NCBI RefSeq assembly: GCF_003001695.1
Contig: NZ_PVYX01000001.1
Span: 1,178,001-1,242,000, forward strand
Source of the DNA: Flagellimonas meridianipacifica
GTDB taxonomy: Bacteria > Bacteroidota > Bacteroidia > Flavobacteriales > Flavobacteriaceae
Reading direction: 5' to 3'
Length of the DNA stretch: 64,000 nt
The position numbers and the translations under genes are program-made. This document shows positions 10,934-18,316 of the stretch, piece by piece. The notes below the pieces were generated by a model. It was not told the origin of the DNA. It saw only the letters and a list, made by a program, of their open reading frames with translations, and made no database searches. Within the stretch, counting starts at the first letter, position 1, and each line of letters opens with the position of its first letter.

Positions 10934-10979
10934 CCAATTTTCAATTTCCAAACTTCAAGAAAGAGATAAGGAAAATTGG
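10934..10979. repeat. imperfect palindromic intergenic repeat after hemJ
   Basis: CCAATTTTC (10934-10942) and GAAAATTGG (10971-10979) are a perfect nine-base inverted repeat with a 28-base spacer. The low-complexity text around it (runs of CAATTTCC and GGAATTTG) is of a style common in flavobacterial spacers. It overlaps the TTG at 10976 that would begin the longest form of the kinase gene, which argues against that start. Confidence 0.45.
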
Positions 10980-11050
10980 AATTTGTATTTTGGAGTTTGA
11001 GCAAACTTTGGTGTGATTATTGCGTAATTTTATCTCAAATCCAAAACGAA

Positions 11051-12511
11051 TTGTTCAAAAAGTTATCCCTACGCTCGCGCATCTTTGTCACCATGATTCT
11101 ATTGGTGCTTATTGCCTCCGTTCTCATTGCTGGGGTAACCGTATATCAATATAGAGAACAGAGTAGGGATTATCACGAACAGCGGTTACAACGTAAGGAA
11201 GAACAGATTCTTCAGAGTATTTCCTATACGCTTCGTGAAACCACTTATACGCCTACTTCAGAAAATCTGCAGTACATTTTTATGGATGAAATTTACAAGA
11301 TTGCAGATGTGCAAAATGTAAACTTCAATATCTACGATTTGGAGGGAACTTTAATCAAAAGTTCAAGGCCTAGCTTCGAGGCTGACTCCATTTCCAATTG
11401 CCTAGATGCGGAAATATTGAATAATTTATTGGTTAGTAGCGATAGACGCCATGTCGAGGAGAAAATTGCGGTTGGGGGTAAGTTTAAGGCTTCGTATTCC
11501 TATATCACGGACAATAAATTTAAACCAATTGGCATCATGAATCTTCCATATTTTGAGGATAATTCCTTTAGCAATATGGAGTTGAGGGAATTCCTTTTTC
11601 GTTTGGCCGGGGTTTATGTGCTCATGTTGTTGTCTGCAATTATCTTGGCCTATTTTATCTCAAAATACATTACCAGGTCATTGCAGACCCTTGCCGATAA
11701 GATGAACCAGACCGATTTAACCAGACGAAACGAAAAGATTTATATAGAAGATACTAGTGAAGAAATAAAAAAGTTAGTGGATTCATACAACAGTAAAATT
11801 GATGAACTTGAGGAGAGTGCAACCAAGCTGGCGCGAAGCGAAAGAGAACAGGCATGGCGGGAAATGGCCAAACAAGTGGCACACGAAATTAAAAACCCTT
11901 TGACCCCAATGCGTTTATCAGTACAAAGCTTTCTTCGCAAATTTGACCCTAAGGATGCAGACGCATCAGTGAAGGTCAAGGAGTTTTCAGATTCCATGAT
12001 TCAGCAGATAGACACGATGAGCAACATAGCCTCTGCATTCTCCAATTTTGCCAAAATGCCCGCACAACAGAATGAAACTTTAAATGTGGTTAATATTGTA
12101 AAATTGGCTTTGGATATTTTTAATGAGGATTATATCCATTTTATTTGTGATGAGGAAGAAATAGTGGCCAAATTGGACAGAACGCAACTGATTCGTGTTG
12201 TTACCAATTTGGTTATGAATGCTACACAGGCAATGAACGACGTGGAATCCCCTAGAATTCTAGTTACTGTTGTTTCTGAAGAGGAAAAGGTAAAGATTTC
12301 AGTGGCGGATAACGGAATTGGCATAGCCGATGAGGTTAAGGAAAAAATATTTGAACCTAAATTTACCACAAAGACTAGCGGTATGGGGCTTGGTCTGGGT
12401 ATGGTAAAAAACATAGTGGAAAATTATAAGGGAACCATCGATTTTACCTCACAGGTAGGAAAGGGAACAGTGTTTTCTGTTAGATTTCCAAAAGCTTCTA
12501 AAAACTCTTGA
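11051..12511 (+). CDS. NtrY-like membrane sensor histidine kinase
   Basis: The frame is open from 10976, but I prefer the TTG at 11051: it puts a short basic stretch (FKKLSLRSR) directly before the first membrane helix and avoids the palindrome at 10934-10979. In this 486-residue form there is a TM helix at about 13-33, a periplasmic sensor of about 150 residues, a second TM helix near 183-205, a HAMP region, the H-box (AKQVAHEIKNPLTP, His278), the N-box (NLVMNATQAM) and the G-boxes (DNGIGI, GMGLGLGM). It autophosphorylates on the His and signals to a response regulator that is not in this window. The signal is unknown. The crotonase gene follows after 13 bases. Confidence 0.85.
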   Translation: MFKKLSLRSRIFVTMILLVLIASVLIAGVTVYQYREQSRDYHEQRLQRKEEQILQSISYTLRETTYTPTSENLQYIFMDEIYKIADVQNVNFNIYDLEGTLIKSSRPSFEADSISNCLDAEILNNLLVSSDRRHVEEKIAVGGKFKASYSYITDNKFKPIGIMNLPYFEDNSFSNMELREFLFRLAGVYVLMLLSAIILAYFISKYITRSLQTLADKMNQTDLTRRNEKIYIEDTSEEIKKLVDSYNSKIDELEESATKLARSEREQAWREMAKQVAHEIKNPLTPMRLSVQSFLRKFDPKDADASVKVKEFSDSMIQQIDTMSNIASAFSNFAKMPAQQNETLNVVNIVKLALDIFNEDYIHFICDEEEIVAKLDRTQLIRVVTNLVMNATQAMNDVESPRILVTVVSEEEKVKISVADNGIGIADEVKEKIFEPKFTTKTSGMGLGLGMVKNIVENYKGTIDFTSQVGKGTVFSVRFPKASKNS

Positions 12512-12524
12512 AACAACAACCCAA

Positions 12525-13307
12525 ATGAATTACGAGAACATTTACATTGAAGAAGACAATCAAATCGCGACAATAACCATCAACCGTCCAAAAAAACTTA
12601 ATGCACTCAACAAACAGACCATTGCCGAGTTACATGAGGCATTTAAGGAATTGGATGAAGATAAAGACACTAAGGTCATCATCGTTACTGGAAGTGGGGA
12701 AAAAGCCTTTGTGGCGGGAGCTGATATTTCGGAGTTTGCCGACTTCTCCGTGGAACAAGGAGGGGAATTGGCGGCTAAGGGGCAAGAATTGCTTTTCAGC
12801 TTTGTTGAAAATTTATCTACACCGGTGATAGCAGCAGTAAACGGCTTTGCATTGGGTGGAGGACTAGAGCTAGCCATGTCATGTCACTTTAGGGTTGCCA
12901 GTACCAATGCCAAAATGGGGTTGCCCGAGGTTTCTTTGGGTGTTATACCCGGTTATGGTGGAACTCAAAGACTACCACAACTTATAGGAAAGGGTAGGGC
13001 CATGGAATTGATAATGACGGCTGGAATGATGGATGCTTCCAAAGCATTGGAATGCGGATTAGTCAATTATATGGTTCCTCAGGAAGAACTTTTGCCGTTA
13101 TGTGTTAAGATTGCGAGCAAGATATCGAATAATTCCTCTGTGGCCATTAAATACGCAATAAATGCGGTAAATGCGGGTTATAGCTATGATACGGACGGTT
13201 ATGCCGTTGAAATCGATGCGTTCGGAACCTGTTTTGGAACTGATGATTTTAAAGAAGGTACTTCTGCCTTTTTGGAAAAACGCAAAGCTGATTTCCCTGG
13301 GTCATAG
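12525..13307 (+). CDS. enoyl-CoA hydratase/crotonase family protein
   Basis: This 260-residue cytosolic protein has the standard crotonase layout. The oxyanion-hole segments are present (KAFVAGADISEF and ALGGGLELAMSCHF). Both catalytic glutamates expected of a true hydratase appear to be there, in GGGLELA and in LPEVSLGVIPGYGGTQRL. It probably hydrates a 2-enoyl-CoA (short-chain, crotonyl-CoA-like) in fatty-acid or butanoate metabolism; exact chain length cannot be read from sequence. It lies 13 bases after the histidine kinase and three bases before the longest form of the next gene, so cotranscription is likely, although no functional link is obvious. Confidence 0.9.
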   Translation: MNYENIYIEEDNQIATITINRPKKLNALNKQTIAELHEAFKELDEDKDTKVIIVTGSGEKAFVAGADISEFADFSVEQGGELAAKGQELLFSFVENLSTPVIAAVNGFALGGGLELAMSCHFRVASTNAKMGLPEVSLGVIPGYGGTQRLPQLIGKGRAMELIMTAGMMDASKALECGLVNYMVPQEELLPLCVKIASKISNNSSVAIKYAINAVNAGYSYDTDGYAVEIDAFGTCFGTDDFKEGTSAFLEKRKADFPGS

Positions 13308-13331
13308 CCGTTGGTTCAACCAAACCGGACT

Positions 13332-14885
13332 ATGATGAGAAATACAATACTTTTCTTTTGCGTTGTTATTTTTGGTGCTTGGGTTTCCGCACAGAAAATG
13401 CCTGTTTCCTATGATTTTGGCGAGAAATTTGGGGATAGATATCGATATTCCAACTTGCTGACGATTGACAATGATGGAAACGGTGGATATATTCTGGTCC
13501 GGGCCTACTTTCAAGGACTTATTTTAAAACCCAAAGGTTATTTTATTGAGCATTACAACAGCGATCTTGAGTTGGTGGATGAGTTCAACTATAAGTTAAA
13601 GGGAAGGAATTTTGTGGATGGCTTCCTGAAAGATGGAAAAATCAATCTACTCTTTTTGGACTATAACTATGAACGTGGACAATATGAATATTGGGTACAT
13701 CAAAGTCCTATAAATGGATTTGATTTTACTTCCAAAAGATTATTGTCACTGTCATCTGAAGCAGTTAACAACCCTGTGGGAAAGAACTACTACAATCGAA
13801 ACTTCTCTAAAGGATTTACGACAGCCATCCTTTTTAACAAGGAAAAAACTGGCTTTGTCATTAGTACGCACCATAAAAAAGGAAAGCAGAACAAACATAT
13901 CATCCATTTGTATGATACCAACTTGAACAAGCGCTTTGAGCATGACTTTTCCTATGGGGTTGAAGAGAAAAATTATGCATTTGAGAATTTGGCTATATCC
14001 GAGGATTTGGAAACGGCCTATATAGTGGGTAAGGCCTATTTTAAAAAGAAACGTTTTCGGGTAGAGGAAAGAAGATTCCAGTATGAGCTTATCAAAGTTT
14101 CCAAGAACGGAAGTCAAATACAATCTTTTGATGATCCTGGAAAATATTCAGAGGCACTTTATCCAATAGTTTTTCAAGACAGACTGGTCTGTACAGGATT
14201 TTATGCCGATAGAAAAGACAATAGATACAATGGGGTTGCCTTTTTTGACGTAAATCCAATCTCATTGGAAATTAAATCTAAAAAATACAATCCATTTTCG
14301 CAGCAGTTTATGGAAGACAAGTTTGGTAGGGAAGATGACAAGGTGATAAAGAACTTGGTTTTTAAGAGTGTAGAAGTAAGTCCGAACAACGAGATATTCT
14401 TTAACGCTGAGGAATACTTTGTAACCAATAGTCTTCAGTCCACAGGAGCAGGCCAACGTGTAAAAATAGAGCGCTTTCACCATAATGATATTGTAAGTGC
14501 CAAATTGGACAGCGACGGAAATTCTGTCTGGATACGAAATATCAACAAGGCCGAAGTTACCCAAGGTGATGGAGCCTATGCTTCCTACAGCTCTTATATT
14601 AAAGATGGAAAAACCTATTTCTTCATTTGCACCGCAGCGGAAAACCCGCAATTAATCAATAATGAGCGCTTGATTTTTAAACAAGGCTTAAGCAGAAATC
14701 GCAACGTGTTTCTTATTTCCTTGGATGAGGCCGGAAAAATGGACTACGAGAAAATCATAGACGACAAGGAAGCCCGTTTGCCTCTCATGGTTTCCAAGCC
14801 TTTAAAGAATGCTGACCACAGCAATATGCTTTTCTATGCCAAAAGAGGAACAAAAAAGCAGTTGGTGAAAGTCTCGTTTCTGTAG
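13332..14885 (+). CDS. secreted protein of unknown function, probably beta-propeller-like
   Basis: I do not recognise this family. The ATG at 13332 (or the next one at 13335) begins a clean signal peptide (MMRNTILFFCVVIFGAWVSAQ); the TTG at 13311 would add seven polar residues before it. The 517-residue mature protein is rich in Tyr, Lys and Phe and alternates short hydrophobic strands with polar turns, including the recurring shape YDTNLNKRF, LDSDGNSVWIRNI, and LDEAGKMDYEKI. These resemble blades of a beta-propeller in which each blade ends with a charged turn. There is no lipobox and no sorting domain. It follows the crotonase gene closely. Confidence 0.7.
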   Translation: MMRNTILFFCVVIFGAWVSAQKMPVSYDFGEKFGDRYRYSNLLTIDNDGNGGYILVRAYFQGLILKPKGYFIEHYNSDLELVDEFNYKLKGRNFVDGFLKDGKINLLFLDYNYERGQYEYWVHQSPINGFDFTSKRLLSLSSEAVNNPVGKNYYNRNFSKGFTTAILFNKEKTGFVISTHHKKGKQNKHIIHLYDTNLNKRFEHDFSYGVEEKNYAFENLAISEDLETAYIVGKAYFKKKRFRVEERRFQYELIKVSKNGSQIQSFDDPGKYSEALYPIVFQDRLVCTGFYADRKDNRYNGVAFFDVNPISLEIKSKKYNPFSQQFMEDKFGREDDKVIKNLVFKSVEVSPNNEIFFNAEEYFVTNSLQSTGAGQRVKIERFHHNDIVSAKLDSDGNSVWIRNINKAEVTQGDGAYASYSSYIKDGKTYFFICTAAENPQLINNERLIFKQGLSRNRNVFLISLDEAGKMDYEKIIDDKEARLPLMVSKPLKNADHSNMLFYAKRGTKKQLVKVSFL

Positions 14886-14904
14886 TTTAACGCAACATTT
14901 TCTA

Positions 14905-14932
14905 AGGTCGTACATCTTCTACAAAACGACCT
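14905..14932 (+). promoter_or_regulatory. hairpin abutting the META lipoprotein start
   Basis: AGGTCGT (14905-14911) and ACGACCT (14926-14932) are a perfect seven-base inverted repeat with a 14-base loop. The stem ends three bases before the ATG at 14936, so if formed in mRNA it would hide the ribosome landing site. Confidence 0.35.
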
Positions 14933-14935
14933 GTT

Positions 14936-15394
14936 ATGATAAACAAATTTTTTTACGTAGCCTTTGCCCTTTTGGGGTGTACTATATTGTTGGCATGCAA
15001 CAATGACGATTCAGATTCTATTGAAAATAGATTAACTGGGCAATGGAGTATTGTGGCCATAAGTATTTCAGACAGCCCCATAGGCCCCGTTATAGAGCCA
15101 GAAGACGGCGAGGTAATATCGGTGACCTTTATGAAGAACGGAGAATTTTCGGGTAATACCTCTATAAACTCCTTCGGCGGAAGAGGTACTACAAACAATG
15201 ATACTTTACGAATCAATGAATTGGTATCCACGGATGCATTGGACACTTTTTTTGGTCAAGCTTTCTACGACGCAATGTCAGAGAGTAACAATGAAAATCA
15301 ACAGGCGTCGGTGTTTACTATGATTTTTGTCGATGAAAACACATTGAACTTGATTTATAATGAATTCAAGTTTTTGAGTTTAGAACGTATGTAG
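14936..15394 (+). CDS. META (HslJ-like) domain lipoprotein
   Basis: The 152-residue protein begins with a lipoprotein signal; the lipobox ends ILLACNND (Cys21) and is followed by Asn/Asp residues. The rest matches a META/HslJ-like domain: LTGQWSIVAIS at the start, GNTSINSFGG in the middle, then LRINELVSTDAL, and a C-terminal strand NTLNLIYNEFKFLSLER. META-domain lipoproteins sit in the periplasm or outer membrane and are linked to stress tolerance in other bacteria; the ligand here is unknown. It is followed by a 40-base hairpin that fills the whole gap to the radical SAM gene. Confidence 0.8.
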   Translation: MINKFFYVAFALLGCTILLACNNDDSDSIENRLTGQWSIVAISISDSPIGPVIEPEDGEVISVTFMKNGEFSGNTSINSFGGRGTTNNDTLRINELVSTDALDTFFGQAFYDAMSESNNENQQASVFTMIFVDENTLNLIYNEFKFLSLERM

Positions 15395-15434
15395 TTATTG
15401 GATAAATTCCATAAATTTGGAATAAATCCAATAA
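15395..15434 (+). promoter_or_regulatory. 40-base hairpin filling the gap between two genes
   Basis: TTATTGGAT (15395-15403) pairs with ATCCAATAA (15426-15434). Inside, TTCCA (15407-15411) pairs with TGGAA (15418-15422), separated from the outer stem by a symmetrical three-base internal loop. The hairpin starts right after the stop codon of the lipoprotein gene and ends one base before the TTG of the next gene. There is no T-run, so it is not a standard terminator. Confidence 0.5.
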
Positions 15435-15435
15435 A

Positions 15436-16509
15436 TTGAATTCAGACAACCTACAAAAAGGCCGTGGCGCCCAAAAAAATACACCCAACAGGTTTCTACA
15501 GCATGTGTATGAAATGCGGGAAGATTTTTTGGAATTCTGTCGCTTAGAAGGAGAAGAACCCGAGAATACGAAGACGGAGTACCTTCCCATATTTCCCAAA
15601 ACCATTGTCAACAAAGTGGATAGCCCAGATGTTGGCATGTCCTATTCGCTGAATCCCTACCAGGGGTGTGAGCATGGTTGCATTTACTGTTATGCACGCA
15701 ATGCCCATGAATATTGGGGATATAGTGCTGGTCTTGATTTTGAGCGAAAGATTTTGGTGAAGAAATCAGCTCCAGAATTGTTGGAAGCGAAACTTAAAAG
15801 CAAACGTTGGAAAGCTCAAACCATCGTAATGTCTGGCAACACGGATTGCTATCAACCTGCTGAAAAAAAGTTTGAAATCACCAGAGCTTGCCTAAAGGTC
15901 TTTTTAAAGTATCGACATCCAGTGGGCATCATCACAAAAAACGCGTTGATTCTTAGGGATTTGGATATTCTAAGGGAGTTGAATGCCCATCAATTGGTCG
16001 GGGTTAACATCTCGGTCACCTCACTTTCGGAAAAAACCCGAAGAAAACTGGAGCCAAGAACGGCGTCCATCAAAAAAAGACTGAACACCATCAAAGTACT
16101 GTCAGAGCATAAAATTCCTGTAAACGCCATGTTGGCTCCTATGATTCCTGGAATAAACAGCCACGAGTTATTGAAATTGGCTAAGGCAACCTCAGATAAT
16201 GGAGCTGTCTCTTTTGCCTTTACAGTAGTTAGACTAAATGGTGCTATTGGGCAAATCTTCACGGACTGGATTAAAAAGGCTATGCCGGATAGGGCCGATA
16301 AAGTACTGCATTTGATTCAAGAATGTCATGCTGGAAGCATCAATGACAGTAGATTTGGACTACGTAACCGAGGTGAAGGCCATGTGGCCAAACAGATTCA
16401 TGATATGGCCAACTTGGCCAGAAAAAAGTATTTTCAAGACAAGCAGTTTCCTGCGCTTAGAAAAGATTTACACGCTGAATATAAAGACGGACAAATGAAA
16501 TTGTTTTAG
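15436..16509 (+). CDS. PA0069 family radical SAM protein
   Basis: The 357-residue cytosolic enzyme carries the radical SAM C-X3-C-X2-C motif in GCEHGCIYCYARNAHEYWGY (Cys78, Cys82, Cys85), which binds a 4Fe-4S cluster and S-adenosylmethionine. The surrounding LNPYQGCEHGC and MSGNTDCYQPAE blocks place it in the PA0069/spore-photoproduct-lyase-like branch; the substrate of this branch is not established. The TTG at 15436 is used because the KGRGAQ motif that follows at residues 8-13 is conserved near the N-terminus of the family and no ATG lies upstream in frame. A 40-base hairpin ends one base before this start. Confidence 0.88.
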   Translation: MNSDNLQKGRGAQKNTPNRFLQHVYEMREDFLEFCRLEGEEPENTKTEYLPIFPKTIVNKVDSPDVGMSYSLNPYQGCEHGCIYCYARNAHEYWGYSAGLDFERKILVKKSAPELLEAKLKSKRWKAQTIVMSGNTDCYQPAEKKFEITRACLKVFLKYRHPVGIITKNALILRDLDILRELNAHQLVGVNISVTSLSEKTRRKLEPRTASIKKRLNTIKVLSEHKIPVNAMLAPMIPGINSHELLKLAKATSDNGAVSFAFTVVRLNGAIGQIFTDWIKKAMPDRADKVLHLIQECHAGSINDSRFGLRNRGEGHVAKQIHDMANLARKKYFQDKQFPALRKDLHAEYKDGQMKLF

Positions 16510-16624
16510 TGACAGTTTTTTAAATAAATTTAGAGGACTGTCCAATTTGTCTACTCGCTTTCGTCAATATGATGAAACAAAGTATAAACCGGTCCATTCA
16601 AGGATGGACGAAAAATTTAGACCA

Positions 16625-16981
16625 ATGAGTAATTTTTTGTATTTGTTTAGAGGCGGGGACGAAGCCTATGCGAAACTGTCCCAAGAGGAAAAACAGGCCC
16701 ATATGGAAGTTTGGGGAAAGTGGATGGGAGGCCTCCAAGAAAAAGGCCATCTATTGGACGGTCTCCCATTGGATGGGGATGGAAGAGTAGTGCATAATGG
16801 AGGAGAACTCGTTACCAATGGCCCACATGCTGAGGGAGCTGAATTGGTTGGAGGGTATTTGATTATTTCCGCAAAGAGCTTGGACGAAGCTACTGAGATT
16901 TCCAGAAGCTGTCCTATTTTCGATTATGAGGGAAGTACAGTAGAGGTAAGACAAATATTGGACATGGAAGATCATGTATGA
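16625..16981 (+). CDS. YCII/DGPF domain protein
   Basis: From the ATG at 16625 the product is 118 residues, the normal size of a YCII-related (DGPF) protein, beginning at SNFLYLFRGG as family members do. Longer forms start at the ATG at 16604 or the TTG at 16547 but add residues that do not fit the family. Conserved features include WGKWMGGLQEKG, LPLDGDGRVV and the GGYLIISAKSLDEA helix with the SCPIF motif near the end. DGPF proteins are small ferredoxin-like folds of unclear reaction. The gene is immediately upstream of an ECF42-type sigma factor, the classic genomic partner of this family. Confidence 0.82.
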   Translation: MSNFLYLFRGGDEAYAKLSQEEKQAHMEVWGKWMGGLQEKGHLLDGLPLDGDGRVVHNGGELVTNGPHAEGAELVGGYLIISAKSLDEATEISRSCPIFDYEGSTVEVRQILDMEDHV

Positions 16982-17006
16982 CCTTCCCAATACCTAACCT
17001 TTTAGA

Positions 17007-17053
17007 TTATGCTGGGAAACACGGTTAATAAGGCCATTTGTTTTTCAGCATAA
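17007..17053. promoter_or_regulatory. long inverted repeat before the ECF42 sigma gene
   Basis: TTATGCTGGGAAA (17007-17019) pairs with TTTTTCAGCATAA (17041-17053). Eight base pairs are Watson-Crick at the outer end, then two G-T and three A-T pairs, with a 21-base loop. It lies between the YCII gene and the sigma gene, 13 bases before the ATG. It may be an operator or an mRNA hairpin controlling the sigma factor. Confidence 0.4.
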
Positions 17054-17066
17054 CATTTGTTCCAAA

Positions 17067-18308
17067 ATGACCAACAGCAACCTAAACCATACCATAGACC
17101 ATCTTTTTCGTAATGAATATGGAAAGCTCATATCATTACTTACCCATAAATATGGCGTTTCCTTTTTGGAGCAAATTGAAGACGCCGCACAAGACACCTT
17201 TTTAAAAGCAATGCAGGTTTGGGGATATCAATCTATTCCGGATAATCCTACCGCATGGTTGTTTAGGGTAGCACAGAACAGACTTATCGATGTGCTTCGC
17301 AGAGATAAGAAATCGGATTTGATGGGGGATAAGCCTTTTCCAAAGGAAAAAACGAACAAGGAAAGTAAAGTTATATTGGAAGATGCGCTTGAGGATAGCC
17401 AGTTGAATATGATTTTTGCCTGTTGTCACCCTACACTTTCCCAAGAATATCAGATTGTTTTGAGCCTTAAACTGATGGGGGGATTCAGTAACAAAGAACT
17501 TGCGGATGCTTTATTGAAAAAAGAAGATGCTATTGCGAAATCCTTTACTCGGGCAAAAAAACAGTTTCGGGAAAAGGTACAGTTCCTTCAGATTCCGGTA
17601 CAGATGGGTTTGCAATCTCGATTGTTCCAGGTACTCCGTGTTATCTATTTGTTGTTTTCTGAAGGATATGCTGCCACTACTGGAGCGCAACTTTTAAAAA
17701 GGGATATTTGTTATGAGGCGCTTAGGCTGGCGTTGTTGTTACGTAAAAATAAATATTGTTTTCACCCAAATCTGGAAGCTTTGATCGCTTTGATGTGTTT
17801 CCACGTTTCCCGTTTTGAAGCGAGGTTGGACAAAGAAGGGAACCTGGTGTCTTTAGAACATCATGATAGAAGTCTGTACGACCAAGAATTGATTCAAATT
17901 GGGATTTATCATTTGCAGCAGGCAGGCACAAAAGACCAAACCCCATCCCACTATCATTTGGAAGCTGCCCGTTCTTACTACCATTGTACTGCATTATCTT
18001 TCAGCGAAACGGATTGGAAAAATATTCTGTATTTGTACGATGTACAGCTTAAACAACAATACTCCCCAATGGTTGCTCTAAATAGAATTGTTCCTTTTGG
18101 AAAGGTGCATGGTCCCAAAGCTGCGTTAAAAGAATTAAGGCTTTTGGAACAGCAAACCGATTTCTCAAATTCAGGCCTTTTTTATGCAATATGGGCAGAG
18201 CTTCTTAAAGAGGACAATGATGTAACCTTTGAAACTTTTTTGAAAAAGGCAATAGCACTATCCGAAAATGATTTGGTAAAACAACATTTGATGAAAAAGT
18301 TGAGATAG
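17067..18308 (+). CDS. ECF42-type RNA polymerase sigma factor with long C-terminal extension
   Basis: The 413-residue protein has the sigma-70 region 2 at about residues 10-75 (LEQIEDAAQDTFLKAMQVW, AWLFRVAQNRLID) and region 4 at about 115-165 (LSLKLMGGFSNKELADALL, AIAKSFTRAKKQFR). A further 240 residues of helical repeats follow (DUF6596/TPR-like), matching group ECF42, which replaces an anti-sigma factor with this tail. Established knowledge is that ECF42 sigma genes sit beside DGPF/YCII genes and control them; that is exactly the arrangement here (YCII at 16625-16981). The trigger is unknown. The gene converges with a Gfo/Idh/MocA gene, with only eight bases between the stops. Confidence 0.9.
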   Translation: MTNSNLNHTIDHLFRNEYGKLISLLTHKYGVSFLEQIEDAAQDTFLKAMQVWGYQSIPDNPTAWLFRVAQNRLIDVLRRDKKSDLMGDKPFPKEKTNKESKVILEDALEDSQLNMIFACCHPTLSQEYQIVLSLKLMGGFSNKELADALLKKEDAIAKSFTRAKKQFREKVQFLQIPVQMGLQSRLFQVLRVIYLLFSEGYAATTGAQLLKRDICYEALRLALLLRKNKYCFHPNLEALIALMCFHVSRFEARLDKEGNLVSLEHHDRSLYDQELIQIGIYHLQQAGTKDQTPSHYHLEAARSYYHCTALSFSETDWKNILYLYDVQLKQQYSPMVALNRIVPFGKVHGPKAALKELRLLEQQTDFSNSGLFYAIWAELLKEDNDVTFETFLKKAIALSENDLVKQHLMKKLR

Positions 18309-18316
18309 TCTTAAGA

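Noticed and set aside
10976..11050. Longer N-terminus of the histidine kinase
   Set aside because: The extra 25 residues (EFVFWSLSKLW...) do not look like a kinase N-terminus and their DNA overlaps the palindrome at 10934-10979.
16547..16624. Longer N-terminus of the YCII protein
   Set aside because: The extra residues are not found in the family, whose members start just before the FLYLFRGG motif.
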